DNA of 64,000 nucleotides from Sphagnum compactum (Eukaryota; Bryophyta; Sphagnopsida; Sphagnales): positions 8,738,875 to 8,802,874 of the forward strand of contig OZ234495.1 in assembly GCA_965153455.1 (NCBI GenBank), written 5' to 3'. Below are positions 23,660 through 42,144 of the stretch, in pieces. The number at the start of each line of letters is the position of its first letter. The stretch's first letter is position 1. The notes beneath the pieces were generated by a model that was not told where the DNA came from, did no database searches, and saw only the letters and a program-made list of their open reading frames with translations. The position numbers and the translations under genes are program-made.

Positions 23660-24520
23660 TGAGGTTGTTGCTAGAATTATGAACCCAATAAAAAGAAACC
23701 CCACATTATCCACATAAAGTCATGTAATCTATTAACCTATTGAACAAAAGATCTTGACAACAAGGGTCAATTTGGTTGTTAATTGATTCTAGAGCTTCAA
23801 TAGAGGTAATAATTATACCATGATGATTTATATAAATTTGAAGTATTCAAGTAGCTTGGCATAATCACATAGGAAGAAGACAAAGGTGTCTTTAGCTAGA
23901 TCAAAGGGTTCACCTTGTGAAGAGGACCCATGGCAAACTTTGCATTACCTTTTATTGTCAACTTGAAGAGTGACATGTGAAAATCCTAGTCTACAAAAAA
24001 CAGAACCTCTTGCACTCATATTCGAATAAACTCAAATCTTCTTGGGGTTACAATATCGGGTCCCCTTATGATATCATCTTTACATGATTCATCATAATTT
24101 GGCATCAATTAATATTGAGGGAAGATCATCCCCAATGCCTCCATCAACCCATGTGAAGAAAAACAAGTGTGTAGTTTTGTATGAAAAAATCAATTGCCTC
24201 TTTGTCATGGTTATAATAACATGTAAAGTTTGTGCAAATCTTGCACCTCAAGTGGGTGACAAGGCCATCCTCACTAACCACACTTTCTACCTGAAGCAAT
24301 TTGGCAACTTATTTCTTATTAAGTTCAAAGGCCTTCTACCTCTTCCTAACCTTAATGTTAAGGAGTTAATTTTGTGAAATCACTATGGGGTGAACCTACC
24401 TCACTTACTCTAGAGTTCTCCTTCTCCCTTGGGTTACTACATTTATCAATAACATTAGCCCTAACATTCACTAAATGAACATTTATTTTGTAATTTTTAA
24501 GGTGTTTCAAGGGGGTCATA

Positions 24521-24551
<31 letters not shown>

Positions 24552-26160
24552 CCTAAACATACATAGATTCAGCCTCACATTTTGCTTCACATACCTACTT
24601 GTTTACATTAAGGAGCTCATAACAACTAAAACCAAAATCAACAAAATTACATGCAAAAAGGAGCTCAAAGCAATTAAGATCAACAAACCTACTTGCACAA
24701 ATGAGAAACAATTAAAACCAACAAGATTGATAAACTTGTTTGAAAAAATAAATAACAACTAAAATCAACATCATACGTACTTACACAATCAAACTTGGAG
24801 CAACTAAAACCAAGATCTAATACTTGCTTGCACAAATGATAACAAAATTTAGAAGAATTGAAACCAAGATCAACATTATTAACAAAATTGTAGAAAAGAA
24901 CAACAAAAATAAATATCAAATGGATTGGTGGTTTCACATATTTGATTATGGAAAGGATTAATGACTAAAATGAAGATCAAAGTGAATAGCAACCTCACAT
25001 TCTTGACTCTAGAAAGAAGCAACAAAATTGAAGATGGATTTAACCAATAGCCTCCAATACTTTATTGTAAAAAGATCATAGAGAAAAGAAGATGAATTTA
25101 ATTGATGGCCTTGCATACATAATTGCATAAAAGAACAAATAAAATGAAATTCAATGTGTTCAATAATAGCACAAATGTCACTTACAACTTATAACATTTT
25201 TGGGCCAACATTAATCTTGCATAGTTGATCATTTCAATCCACGATTGACCCTTGCAAACTTGAATGTACAAACAAGCAACTAAAACAAAGACCAGTGTAC
25301 CAATTGTTTAACACTTATTTGATGCATAATTATTCATGATTCATAGTTTGGCAAGAGCAAAATGTCGAAACTTTGCACCAAGGAAACTTGATTACACAAA
25401 TGCAGTTGATTATGACTAACCAAACAAAAGCTATAAATTCTAAAGACCTTAATTCAATTGCTTACAACATACAAACCCACCCATGAATGTGAAGGGCAAA
25501 GCTAAGAGGAACGAAGGATTTATCAATTGAAATGGGAACAAAAAAACACTCAAAGTTCAATTTATACCTTCCAAACTCAAAACTTCAAAATGCAAACTTC
25601 CCTCCATAATCCAATTATTGAGTCCAAACCACCTCACCTTTAGAATTAAATTATCTTCATGAGTCACAATTCACAAACCTTGAATCACCATGAGCATAAA
25701 CTCAATTTGCATAATGCACATTGCTACCAATATTACATTGCAATGCACAAGGATAAAAAGCTTAAATCACAACGTACACTAATTACACCAGGATTTTTTT
25801 CCTTGATGCTAATGATGGTTTTTCTTTTCCCCAATTTTTGGGTTTCGAAAGTTTGACAAATTTTCCCAAATTTTTAGCAATTCCACTTTTTTTCTTTTTA
25901 ATTCCCAAAATTTTCCCAAAAAATTGTCACCACAATACAAAAATTTGCCCTCAAAAAAATGTTGATGTGAATGACCTTTGGCCAATTGCAAATTTTTTGC
26001 TATGTATTATCAAAATAAAAACCCTGATCTGCATCACAATGAAATAACCCATGGACCAAAATACCTGAATATCAACAACTTGCAAAGAATGAGTGCAATG
26101 GCCATCATCTGGATCCTTAATTTCACATTCTCTTATCAACAAGTAGTGTACTGGGAAGGG
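23660..26160. other. Gene-free AT-rich DNA
   Basis: It is rich in AAC/CAA-type low-complexity sequence (24600-25100), with an (AC)n microsatellite at 24522-24546. Longer frames here are compositionally biased and match no family I know. Confidence 0.5.
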
Positions 26161-26165
26161 GATAT

Positions 26166-26493
26166 TAACAAGGGGTGTATCATACTGTGGCCTTGCCACC
26201 ATTTACATTAAAAAGTATCTTAAGGCGAAAAAAGAAGAATTATGAACACTCAAATATTTCACCATACAAAAAATATAATCTTCCAAAAATCCTCTAAAAG
26301 AAACCAAAATCCTTCAAGATAATGTAACCCTATAATTAATCTCGAGTTTCAACACAAGACAAAATATCATGTTCCAAAAATCCTCATATAAAAATAGACC
26401 TATTATTATTACCTAGGGGCCAAAATCCCTTAAGCTATTATACTCTATAATGATTCTAAACACAATATCCTTCTTGCCTTGGTAGGCAAGGCC
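26166..26493 (-). repeat. Dispersed ~320-bp repeat, copy 2 (family R1)
   Basis: The reverse complement of the copy at 14913-15236, with the same end landmarks: GGTAGGCAAGGCC at the right edge and AACAAGGGGTGTATCATACT at the left edge. Confidence 0.8.
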
Positions 26494-26689
26494 AATAAAT
26501 GAATGTATAGTCAAACTGCTTCGAAAAGCAAATAATTCTCCCAAGGATAAGTGAGAGATGTATGTATGTACCAGTGTCGTACTGGTACGTCCATTTTCAG
26601 ATATGAATGGGGTACTAGTATTGAGTACTTTCGTACGAGCTCGATTCTGGTACTATAATTTGGATCATTTTTTAGCACGTTCATATGTA

Positions 26690-27496
26690 AAGAGCATCTC
26701 CAGCGGTGTTCAGTATGTGACCCTACAAACATGTTTCTCACATCCAAGTTTTAGTTACTAAGAGCATCTCCAGCGGTGCTCAGTATGTGACCCTCCAAAC
26801 ATGTTTCTCACATCCCAAGTTTTAGTTACTAAGAGCATCTCCAGCGGTGCTCAGTATGTGACCCTGCAAACATGTTTCTCACATCCAAGTTTTAGTTACT
26901 AAGAGCATCTCCAGCGGTGCTCAGTATGGGACCCTGCAAACATGTTTCTCACATCCAAGTTTTAGTTACTAAGAGCATCTCCAGCGGTGCTCAGTATGTG
27001 ACCCTGCAAACATGTTTCTCACATCCAAGTTTTAGTTACTAAGAGCATCTCCAGCGGTGCTCAGTATGTGACCCTGCAAACATGTTTCTCACATCCAAGT
27101 TTTAGTTACTTACTAAGAGCATCTCCAGCGGTGCTCAGTATGTGACCCTGCAAACATGTTTCTCACATCCAAGTTTTAGTTACTAATGTTTTTTTTTTTT
27201 CCCGACCTCTCCCATAAAACTAAAGCAAACACTGCATGCAAGTAGGAGAGGGAAACTAGTAATAGCAACCCACTTGGACCAATCAAACTATGTAGCCAAT
27301 GCGTAACAACAGGGAGCAATCCAATAAATATGATTTGGCTGTGTTTATTAGACTTATTCGAGGTCTCTGGAAAGCTGTGCATCTTTTCAGGAGTCCTAGC
27401 AGTCATCCCGAGTGGATTCACTGGACTCGACTAATGAACCTCATCCAAGATTTTACTATCCAGGGTCACATACTGAGCGTCGGTGGAGATGTTCTT
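26690..27496 (+). mobile_element. Non-autonomous DNA transposon with tandemly amplified left end
   Basis: The left terminal sequence AAGAGCATCTCCAGCGGTGC plus TCAGTATGTGACCCTGC, with a subterminal stretch, forms a 70-bp unit repeated seven times (starts 26690, 26760, 26831, 26901, 26971, 27041, 27115). A single inverted terminal copy lies at 27460-27496 (CAGGGTCACATACTGAGCGT, then CGGTGGAGATGTTCTT). Internal sequence from about 27211 (CCCATAAAACTAAA ... CTAGTAATAGCAA) matches the inside of a second copy at 52645-52947 read on the minus strand. GAGCATCTCC-type ends are common on plant MITEs. No transposase and no clear target-site duplication are visible. Confidence 0.85.
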
Positions 27497-27499
27497 CGC

Positions 27500-30400
27500 C
27501 ATGTAAAGATAAGGGGCAAAAGTGGCACATCCTTTTTTGAGCCCATGTTGGCAGTTTCAGCCGCTGCAAGTTTAGGTAGGGGTAAATACCGAGTTTTTTT
27601 TTATAAATTAATTTATGAGGGGTAAATATTAAAACCCATTTTCATCATATTAGGGGGTTTTTTTTTTTTAACAAAATATTCAATTTTAGGGTTTAGTTTT
27701 TTTTTTTTGGGGTTTTAGCATTTTGAGATCTTTGATTTTTTGGGCTTTAATATTTTGTGCTCTTTTATTTCGTGAATGTAGAGCTTGCAACGAGCTTTAA
27801 TTATTTGTATTTGAATTTCATACTTGGTGTTTGCAATGAATTCAATGATAATTGACATTGTGTTATTGGTTTTTTTTTAAAATAAATAATTGTGTTGAGG
27901 TTTTGAGAAATAATTGTCATAAAAGGTGGAGAATGGTTAAATTGAGTAATTTATTTTTGGAGTTCGAGGTACCATTCATCTTCCATGTAATGTTTTTTTT
28001 TTTTAAAATTAAACTAAAATACATACCAAAACATGTACATGCAGAAAATTTAATTATTTTTTAAATTAAAAAATTGATCAAAAACCATAACCCTAATACA
28101 TATTTTTATATTAAAGATACATTTATATTTTACATCATGCAAAGATAAATTCAAGATAGTTAAATAGAAAATCATTTTTAAAACAACCTTAATGTGTGCA
28201 CATACACAAGGATTCCAAATCAAAGAAAAAAAATTCAAAAGTTGATGAAAATAACTTTAATCTTAAATACATACCAATGTAAGAAGAGATGTTGGAATCT
28301 AAGTGTTGAAAAACAAAATTGAATTTTTACTCTTTGAAAAGTCTCAATTAATATCCTACACAGTTGGTAATTGTTTTTGTATGGGGTAAATTTTTATAAC
28401 AAAAACTTGTTTTGCCCATGTTGTTGTATTTTTTAAAATTTAAGGCGCATCTGCAATGGTTGTTGCAACCTAGGCTATCAACCACACTCGTGAAGCTCCA
28501 CATCCACGCCTAAGGGCTTTAGAGCAAGGGGCAAAGGGGGAGGTTGTTGCTCTAGCCCCCCATTTGCCCCTTTAAGCTATGCATGTGCCCAACCTATAAG
28601 GCTGATTTTGCCTAGTATGAGGTAGGTATGAACCTAGTATTGAAATTGATATAAAACTCGTATGAAGATAGTATTATTTCAAGTTCCTACTAGTCTAATA
28701 TTGGTATAAGGCTAATATCTCCTCATATGATACATGATTGGTATATTTTTCCTTATTAGGATGCATACCATTATTATGTATCCATCTTGTTCCCTATATA
28801 CCAATATGACACTAGTATGTACTCAATACATTGAAATGGAAAGGATAAATGATGGATGTATGTATTTTACAAATTGGGAAGGATGTGCCTTAAACAGAAG
28901 CATGAAATATGGTAGTAAATTCCATGTATGTAGTTGCATATTGGGGAAAGGAAAAAAAAATTCCATGATTAAGTGCCATGGGATTCATCTTGAAAGGAGT
29001 ATTTTTAAATTTAGTCCACTTACACAATGGCCTAAATCTCCCACATTTCACAAAAAAAATAATTCAAATCGCCATATTTTTATGATAAGTTTTAGAAGGT
29101 GGCCAAGAACATAGAAAGATTGTGTTTTTTCTACTTTCATGTCTAGTATGTAGCCAAATTTGGCTAAATTACTTTATGGATGATCGCCACTTTGACTACA
29201 TCTCAAAATCCTTACCATGGGCCTGAACCAAAGACATGTTGTGGGATGAAAGGAAGTTCAATGAATTTTTACTTCGATGAAGACCTAATGAAAAAAATTA
29301 AACCATCGAAAGGTGAAAGAAACAAAAGAATGGGCAATTGATGTTGATCCCTTTCTCTCCTTAGTGGTTAGGAATGTGTTTTTTTTGTTGCATGTTTATG
29401 GTGTTAAAGAAATGGGTGGTGTTACATTTGTGTGTTTTTAATTCACGATGATGGTCGAAACAATTTTTTGTTTGTTATTCTGATGTTCTTTGGCAATGGT
29501 GAAATTCGGCTGGAAGCATTAGTTGTGGAATTCAATGAAGGAGTGCACAACTAAGGAAATTAAAGGGACACCTTGTTAATGAACTAAATATTTGGTTTTT
29601 TATAGAAAATATTAGACATGAGTTTATGTTTATATGTTTGGAAAGAATGCCCACATGTTTTAGGTTTTGTTGTTGTGTTAGATTTTGAAATGTTTCTACT
29701 ACACACTAGAGTTTTTAGGTTAGGAATGTGTAGGACAACAATATGAATTAAATATGTGTACCTAGTGGAGGCAATGAAAAGCTTTAAGGGACAAAAAGGC
29801 TAGTTTAAAAAAGGCATCAAAATAATTGTTTAACAAGAATATGGGGTGTGTTAGAGAAAACCGTGAGAATTCATATTTAGAAAGAAACTCAGATTGTTGG
29901 GAATTCCAAGGATTTGGGTTGTGTATTGCATGAGAGGAAGTGGAAATTGTGATTGGTGCCAAGCAATTACCTTGTCAAATTTACTTGAATGTAGTTGTGA
30001 GTAGTTATGGGTTAGCATGGGATTCTTGTAAAAATAGATGGATTAACTAATGCCAAGAGAAGACCATGATAGCTAATTGAAAGATGCCCAAAGTGATGTA
30101 ATCCACCAGATCACATTCTTAAAATGTTCTCGTAGTTTGTGTAAGTTGATCGATTAGTATAAGTAATTATTATTATAAGATTTGTTATTGTAAGAACATA
30201 TGAAGCATGCAATGTTGTCTTATATTTTCCAAGTTACTTCAACTTCATATTTTCATGAATTTTTTCATTATATCAAAATTATTTAGTGGAATTGACCTTA
30301 AGATAAATTAACATTAATTATCTTGGAAAATTTCTTGAAAACCTTTTAGATTTTATGATCATTTGTATTCTCAAAAAATGCTTTGAATGTATTTTTAAGG

Positions 30401-31010
30401 CTTTTAAGTGGTTTCATTTTTCCAAAATGTATTTTTATAAAAATATATTCTGGAAATTGGCGCCAATTGCACAACTAGTTGTTTCTCTATATTTAGCAAT
30501 ATGCCATATTTTGAAAATATTTTGATTTTTTCTATGTTTATCCACTTTTACCCATGTAATAAATAAGGTAAATGATGAAATATTTACTCTACCTTTACCC
30601 TCCAAATAATCTAGTATATGTTCACCATTTACTTTACCTTCAACTCATATTAGTAATTTTGCAAAAGCTATTTACCTTACCATCATCTAATTTTTATTTT
30701 TATTTTAAATTACCTACAACCTTTTCCTAGTTGATACATATTTTGAAATTGTATATTTGTTTTTACCTAATTGATACATTAAAATTGATAGACCTACCCA
30801 TGTTGGTTATTTTGTTTGCACACATGGAAAAAAAAACAATAGCCCTGGAACAACATAGCCCTAAGTTTGAACTCCCTTTTCTCTACAATCTTTATCATGG
30901 CATAAACAAATTTATATCACCATCCTTTTCTCTACAATTTGTTTATAAATTGATTAAAACATGTCACTCCAAGTATCATCAAATTTATCAACGAATATAT
31001 ATTTCCTCAA
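27500..31010. other. Gene-free AT-rich DNA
   Basis: Very AT-rich, with T and A homopolymer runs (27182-27200, 27655-27710). A somewhat GC-richer patch is at 28440-28620. No protein, RNA gene or retroelement domain is recognised. Confidence 0.5.
29149..29209 (+). repeat. Palindromic module, copy 4 (family P)
   Basis: One of the best conserved copies: TGTAGCCAAATTTGGCTAAA, then CTTTATGGATGATCGCCACT, then TTGACTACATCTCAAAAT. It is preceded by TTTTCTACTTTCATGTCTAG, similar to the lead-in of the copy at 17315. Confidence 0.8.
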
Positions 31011-31019
31011 CTCAAAAAA

Positions 31020-31240
31020 ATTATTTGAGCTTTAAGTTGCTACACACTATTTTTATTTTAAAAATGTTTTCACATGGTTTTAAACAATACATCATTATTT
31101 GCATCAATGTCAAATTTAATTTAAATCAATATACATTTCATGGATATGAAGAAACACATATTAATTTTTTTTTCATATTCATGTTGGTGGATAGGGAAAA
31201 ATAATGAGGTAGTTATAAAATGGTGGTAGGTACTAGGAAA
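31020..31240 (+). repeat. Diverged direct repeat, left copy (possible LTR relic)
   Basis: It shares ordered landmarks with 35870-36085: CATCATTATTTG/TATG, TCAATGTCAAATT, ATTTCATGGA, TTGGTGG(A/G)TA and GAGGTAGTTATAA. The two are about 4.8 kb apart in direct orientation, the arrangement expected of a decayed LTR element. The interval has no recognisable gag or pol sequence and no primer-binding site was found. Confidence 0.45.
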
Positions 31241-34200
31241 GGTGAGAGATATTTATTAAGAAAGAAATGAAGTACTTAGGCTTGAAAATGAGGTAGTTAT
31301 TTGTGAAATTGTTTTTGGAATGGTCCATGGATGACCATACAAAGGATTCCAAAAAATCCCCCATATACCAGCTTCGATTACTTGTCACTAGAATTTGTAA
31401 TTAGAAACACATCTATTATGTTGACAAAAAGATGAAACAAACAATAGATGGTCCATTTTAACATTGTTTTAAACTATAGTTGTTAAGTGCAAGAAAATAT
31501 TATATACATATGGATTTTTTATCTTCATTATGGTGTTAGATCCTTGCAAAAGGTCACATAAAAACCTTATAGAGAGATGGAAGAAAAATACAAAAGGACA
31601 TTTGAAATAATAATTTGTCATTCACATATGCATAAAATAATTTGGATAGTACCATGTGTGTTTTTCATATATGTTCGGTCCCCAATTTGTGGAGCGATCT
31701 AAGGACTTCTAAACACACAATCCACAAACATGGAAAACCAACATAACATATTATCCATAGTTATATGTTCCGTCAAAACATTCTATCAACTCTAGTATAC
31801 ATACAAGACTAATTGGTACAAAATTGGATTGGTGTGCCAAAAAAAGGTTTCATGAGGAATCACAATAATCTCTATTATTTTCAAATATTACCATGGCATT
31901 GATTGTCACCCTTCAATTATTCTTCTTCACTTCATTTCTGATGATACATAATATGAAATTTGAAAAAGTATACCAACCTTTTGCTTGTATTGCTCAAGCC
32001 CCAATATCCTACAATTTCATCCATTTAAAATTGTTTGAGGAATCTAGTTTTTTTACTTACACAAACTCAATTCCCTTAACTTATCATTCACTTGACAAAT
32101 TACAATCTATTGATAAGGTTGTGCCTCTTAAAATAAACCATAATTCAACAAAGTTATTAACACCAAAAAATGTCAAATATCAAGCACCTTGTCTATTAAA
32201 AATAGGTCATTGTTATGCAAATTTTCCACTCAAGTTTTGATGGAAAACAAGCCTAACATAGATATATCACCAATGATCAATATTTTGTTCTTTTATATTG
32301 AAATGTTTAACTCCCTAATAACCTCCCGAATGAGAACGTGAGTGGTTTTTTTGGATGACACACAAGATAAACAAAGACAAAATATTCACAAAGCCATATC
32401 TTGTCCTTTCATAAAAGAAGCACCTTTAAATTTTTCTTAAAAAGTTAAATCTACTAGAGAAAAATAATCAACAACCTCGGACCAACCAATAATCATGACT
32501 ATAGAGAAGAAAAACATAACCATGTGCGACTAGCTAGACACACACAAAATATTACTTACAACCTTGTTTTTGGATCGAACAAAAGCCCATGGTCATAAAA
32601 GAAACTACCACTACACACTCCTTTGCATGTCACAAGACATGTCAAAAGTCATTCCCTTGCATTCCAAAAGACATCTAACAATAAATGCATGTCATTTGAA
32701 TGCAACATGTACGTATGAGTTCACTAAAACTATTCTATAAAAAAATTCAAGGCACTTCTTTGAATAAAATTTCCTTATATTTTTTTCTTTGCACCTAGGC
32801 ACAAGCCCATGAAGTTATTACAAAATATGAACGCCAATCTACTAAAGTTAAATTTTAGAAAGAATCCAAGCTCCCATTCTAGCAATCCCACTTGCCATAA
32901 TTTACAATTTTTTCGCCCCTAGGCACAAGCCTATTCCACATGTTCTACATCTTATTTACACTTATATTATAACCTTGTGTATGTACACCCATAGTCCCAC
33001 CCCTTGCCATTAGCCTAGGTAAAAAATTACCACAAATAATGTGAATAATAGAAAATTTTAAGAGCCAATGAATTTGTTGAACATGCAATTGGAAAAGTTA
33101 TTTTGGAAAGGGGGGAAGGGGGTGCGAGGATTTTTTCATTCCTTCCACTATGAAAGGGTGAAACAAGCAACCACCTCACTAAGGTGAAGGTAGCCACCTC
33201 ATTAAGATATCATTGAAGTGAATGGTAATTGACTAGTGAAAGCAATAATTTCATTACTACCTCAATGAAAGGAATTTTAAGTGATTGACTTGTATATATG
33301 CAAACCTTTTTGTAAAGTCTTCTTTGAATTCTTGTCTTCCCTAAACACCTTTATTTTTCCCATATTTTTGGGCACAATTCAACTTGCATGCATATAATTT
33401 CTAAAGGGAGGGGGGCAAAAATGAAACATTAGGCTTCTATTTGGGGAACAAGGGGCCAAAAAGGTCATTTTATTGGGAATCGTTCACAAGTTTTTCTTAA
33501 TGGAAACAGCCAATGAATGTGGCTCCTTTGGAAAACTAAATAAATTGTGAGCATGACCATGAACTAATCAAAAGGAAAACATAATATATTACAATTGTTA
33601 CATGCATGAAAGCAACCAAGTTTTTAGGATTCCTTAAACCAAAACTAGAACAAGGGCGAGCTTAGTCCCAAATCCAAATTACAAAATATGAAAAACAAAA
33701 ACAAAAACACAACACATGCAAAACAAGAATCCAACAAGATTTTATTGCAAAAAAAATAAGGATATGACAATAAAACGCACCCAAAACTAATGTTGAACAT
33801 ATTCAAGGTAATGGGGAATTCTACTTCTATTTATACCTATTGGACACCTAGCTCGAAGAAGTTTTTCAACTTCCAACCTACATGTGGCCCATGATGTTCA
33901 CCCATATAAGCCCATGTGTGGCCCATATATATTAACTATGAGTGTACTAAGACTCAATTAAGAATGAACTAAAAATTAACAAAAATTTAATAGTTACTGC
34001 AAGTGACAAGATTTGAATAATTTAGTCTTCATATGACCATATCATAATAGTATATATTAGGTGATCACTTCAAGAAACATGGGTATGGAAAATTTTAACA
34101 ATTTTGCATATAATAATCATAATTTAAGGAAAGCAAATACATGGTAAGTTTGAAAAAAAAAACTAGCTAAATATGGCAATTTAAAATGATTGCACATAAA

Positions 34201-35865
34201 AATCAACTAAATATCATATATATCTACCTTGGTACATATTCACATGTATAGTAGGGTAAATTATTTACCCATTCAATGTTACAGATAACTCTTGCTCTAG
34301 ACTAATGTTGTGTGACAATATGGTTAGAATGTCATGAACATTAAACATAAGATAAAAATTTGAAAAGATCCAAAAAATTCGCTAATTTTTTTGTTAGATC
34401 ATTAAAAGAAATTTCTAAAATAATAGCTAATAGAAGCTTTAAAAAAAATTTAGAGGAAGCTTTTAGAATAATGATTCATAAAAATTTATACAAGATGTAG
34501 TTTATGAAAGTTTTAAAAATGTAGTTGATGAAAACATTTAAAAGATGTGGTCAACAAAAGCTTTTTAAAAACATGTTTGATCGAAGCTTCTAAAAGATTT
34601 AGTTTGTGAAAATATATAGAAGGTTTAATGGGTGAACCTTTCAAAAAAAAAATCTGAACAATACCTAGAAATAGAGATCTCAAAGCCCACCACCCCTTAA
34701 TCTCACCAGATTTGTGTATTCATAAATAATCCATCCCATGGTTAGTTTTTATCATGTTTCGTTTAAGCAATAAAGTCATAAAGTTTTTTATTGTTAAGTT
34801 TTTTATTTGTCAAGTCTTTTAATATTTTTCAAGTTGTATCATTATTTTGTCCTTGACATTGGATATACATGTGTCATACATTAATGTATTTAATGAACTC
34901 ATTAAAACACTTTGTGAGGTTTATAAATTTCATATACATTTGTGTCATTGTCAAACAAATGCACTTACACATAATGTAAAATCATGTAAACAAATAAATG
35001 AAGGAAAGAAAATGCAAAACATGTGCATGAAGGAAAAATGGAAGTTATTGCACCTCCTATGCTATCATTGGCTATTATGATTTTTACATAATAGTGAGGG
35101 TATGTCAATCTCATTGTCATTGATGATTGTGGATTTTAGAAAAAAAATGAAGCTATTGTTATGCATGACCATGACAAAAGGGTGTGCAAGATGACAAAGA
35201 GGTGGAACTCATTTCAAATAAGTCATTGACAAAGCTTGAACCAACACCATGAATTGCACAACCCATAACTTGCATTTACAAAACATGTAAATGAAGGGGA
35301 ACAACATGAAGGGAATTCACATTTTGACCTACTATGGAAGACCATAACAAAAGGGAGCTACCAGATGACCGCAAGGAAAAATGACAATGGAAATAAAAAA
35401 GTCACGAGTTATGCAACGATGTTGAAGCTTCATAATAACACATAGAGTTGCAAGATGATTGCAATGCCATCATTTACACCTACAAAAAATCTTGATGAAG
35501 GGGAGCAACATGGGCGGGTTTGCAACAACTTGCTATGCAAGACCATAATGAAAAATAAATCTACAAGACATCATTCTTGCCTCCTACCTCCTTTTCTTTT
35601 CTTGCTTACCATTTGCCCTCTTGCCTTTTTTTCCTTTTTTCTTGGTTGAACTAGATCCATTTCCATAACCATCATTTAGAATTGCAAAAAGAACAAAGAA
35701 AGAAGAAATGCAATATGCATATGCAAAAATCATTGCCTTCATTTTCCCATAAAGAATTAAGGTTTGTCATGAAATGGGGGTGTGTACCTCTGAATATCAT
35801 TGAAATTTTGATTTGGAGAAAAATGAATATATTACATTATAATTAGGGCTTTGCATTGTTGCACA
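31240..35865. other. Gene-free AT-rich DNA between diverged direct repeats
   Basis: Short AT-biased frames only. Stretches near 34380-34640 show a loose repetition of AAAAGCTTTTAAAA-like phrases. No RT, integrase or protease motif could be read in any frame. Confidence 0.5.
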
Positions 35866-35869
35866 TTAC

Positions 35870-36085
35870 TAGTGATGATCAACTATTTTGTTTTTTTCTT
35901 ATGTTTTGTCGTGGTTCCCAATAATTCATCATTATTTATGTCAATGTCAAATTAATTTGAATTAATATAAATTTCATGGACATAGAAAAGACAAATGTTA
36001 ATCTGTTTTTGCATATCCATATTGGTGGGTATGGAAAAGGAGTGAGGTAGTTATAAGGATGGAGGTAATTATTAAAGGAAAGTCT
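35870..36085 (+). repeat. Diverged direct repeat, right copy (possible LTR relic)
   Basis: Partner of 31020-31240. The similarity fades on both sides, so the boundaries are approximate. Confidence 0.45.
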
Positions 36086-36089
36086 TGCA

Positions 36090-37362
36090 CACCCAAATAA
36101 AATATACACAAGATCGGGTAAATGTAATTTAGAATACATGACACTATTGATGTAAGTGTGTAATTAAAAAATGTATACATGTTGGGTAGTGTACGTGTAA
36201 AAAAACTTAGCGGCATGTAAGTGATTTACACTTATGTGGTTATACATTACTATTGCACACCGTTTACAATTACAAGCATCATAATAACACTACTTTGGAC
36301 CTTCCTTTCCTTAACACACGTAAAACATTTTAACGTTCAGCCCATAAAATTTTGTGTCAAAATTTCCTTTAAATGTTAGATAATAATGACCATTGGTGAT
36401 CCCACAAGTAGTCTAATGTGAACATAATCTATTATGATTTGTGCCAAATTTACATCAAATAATGACCATGGGTGATATCACAAATAATTTAGTATGACAT
36501 TATGTCCTATGAATGCTAGTTACATTAAATAATTGTAAAGCACTGGAAATTTTTTTGCTTTGTATTTTCAGGTCGCTCCATAGCTTGAATCTATCATGTT
36601 TGACTTTCTTTGACTTATTTGAGATTTATTTGAGATTTATTTTGTTTTACTAAATCTTTCAAAATCTAAAAAACCCACTAGAACCTGGGCCCTCCGAATT
36701 TCGAAAGTCCAATTTATGATTAATCATTTAATAAAAACCAAAAAAAAAAAAAAAGTATCGTTGCTTTACATAGGGGAAGGTCTCTCTTGGTTCCATGACA
36801 TTTGGACTTGAGGTGCAAAAGTTCTTGAATATTGGTTGATTTCTTCACTGAAAGTTAAATTAAATCATAGCTGAAAACTTTTGGAGAATTGGAATGTGCC
36901 TTTGGTGTTGTTGGAAAGATCATGATGAGCAGGATTTAATGGAATTCATTTGGTACGATTTGGATTCAGAATGAATGTGGGAGATATTGATATTCAAGTG
37001 ATTTCTGCCACTGTGAAAATTCAAATACGTTCTGAAAAACCAGGTTTTGGAAAGAAAAATCAGTTGAGAACGTGGTAACGCTTGGGCCAATCACAGCAGA
37101 AAATATTACCTCTTCAGCCAGATTTTATTTATGCTTTTATTGCACAATGGACGCTTGCAATTGTGGCAGTCACTGTAAATTGGCATGTATACATCAATAC
37201 CACAAATCTGTTGTTGAGAAAGCTTGCTACGTACGGCTACTACATACTCCAATGTGGAATGGTATCTTAAGCATTCCATCGTGTGCAAAATTTAAAGCTA
37301 CTGCCTAAGACATTTCAGTGTCATATAAGTGCAAAGAGCAAGCTTTTACGGGTGACGGCGTG
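36090..37362. other. Gene-free DNA and 3' flank of the EPSP synthase gene
   Basis: AT-rich to about 36780; the last few hundred bases are presumably the 3' UTR of the minus-strand gene. No other gene is seen. Confidence 0.4.
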
Positions 37363-41760
<4,398 letters not shown>

Positions 41761-42111
41761 TATTCTGCTGCTGCAGCCGAAGCTCTCTCACCGCCGGAGA
41801 ACAACAACAAGAACAAGAAGGAAAAAAAAAAAAAAAAAAAAACTTCCGTCACAATGCAACGGAATAGAGAGAAAAGGCCACAGAGAGAGAGAGACAGAGA
41901 CAGAGACAGAGTCCAGAGTCGAGAGGCAAATTTGCGAAGGTCTGAATGAAGTCAGCCAAGACCAGCGGGAGGAGAAGAGGAAGTGCGACGTTTACAGACT
42001 TCTTTTTTCTTTTTCTTTGAGTATTGCGGGAGTCAAGTCAAAGAAAAACAGCAAAACATACATGGGGTCCACGAAGGAAGAGAGAGAGAGAGAGAGGAAG
42101 ACACTTTTGCT

Positions 42112-42144
<33 letters not shown>

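Noticed and set aside
26690-27184. CRISPR-like array of seven 70-bp repeats
   Set aside because: There are no variable spacers: the whole 70-bp unit repeats, and its start matches a transposon terminus. The host is also a plant.
30731-31204. 157-codon plus-strand frame in AT-rich DNA
   Set aside because: The composition is dominated by Ile, Phe, Lys and Leu as expected from AT-rich DNA, part overlaps a dispersed repeat, and no motif or splice pattern supports it.
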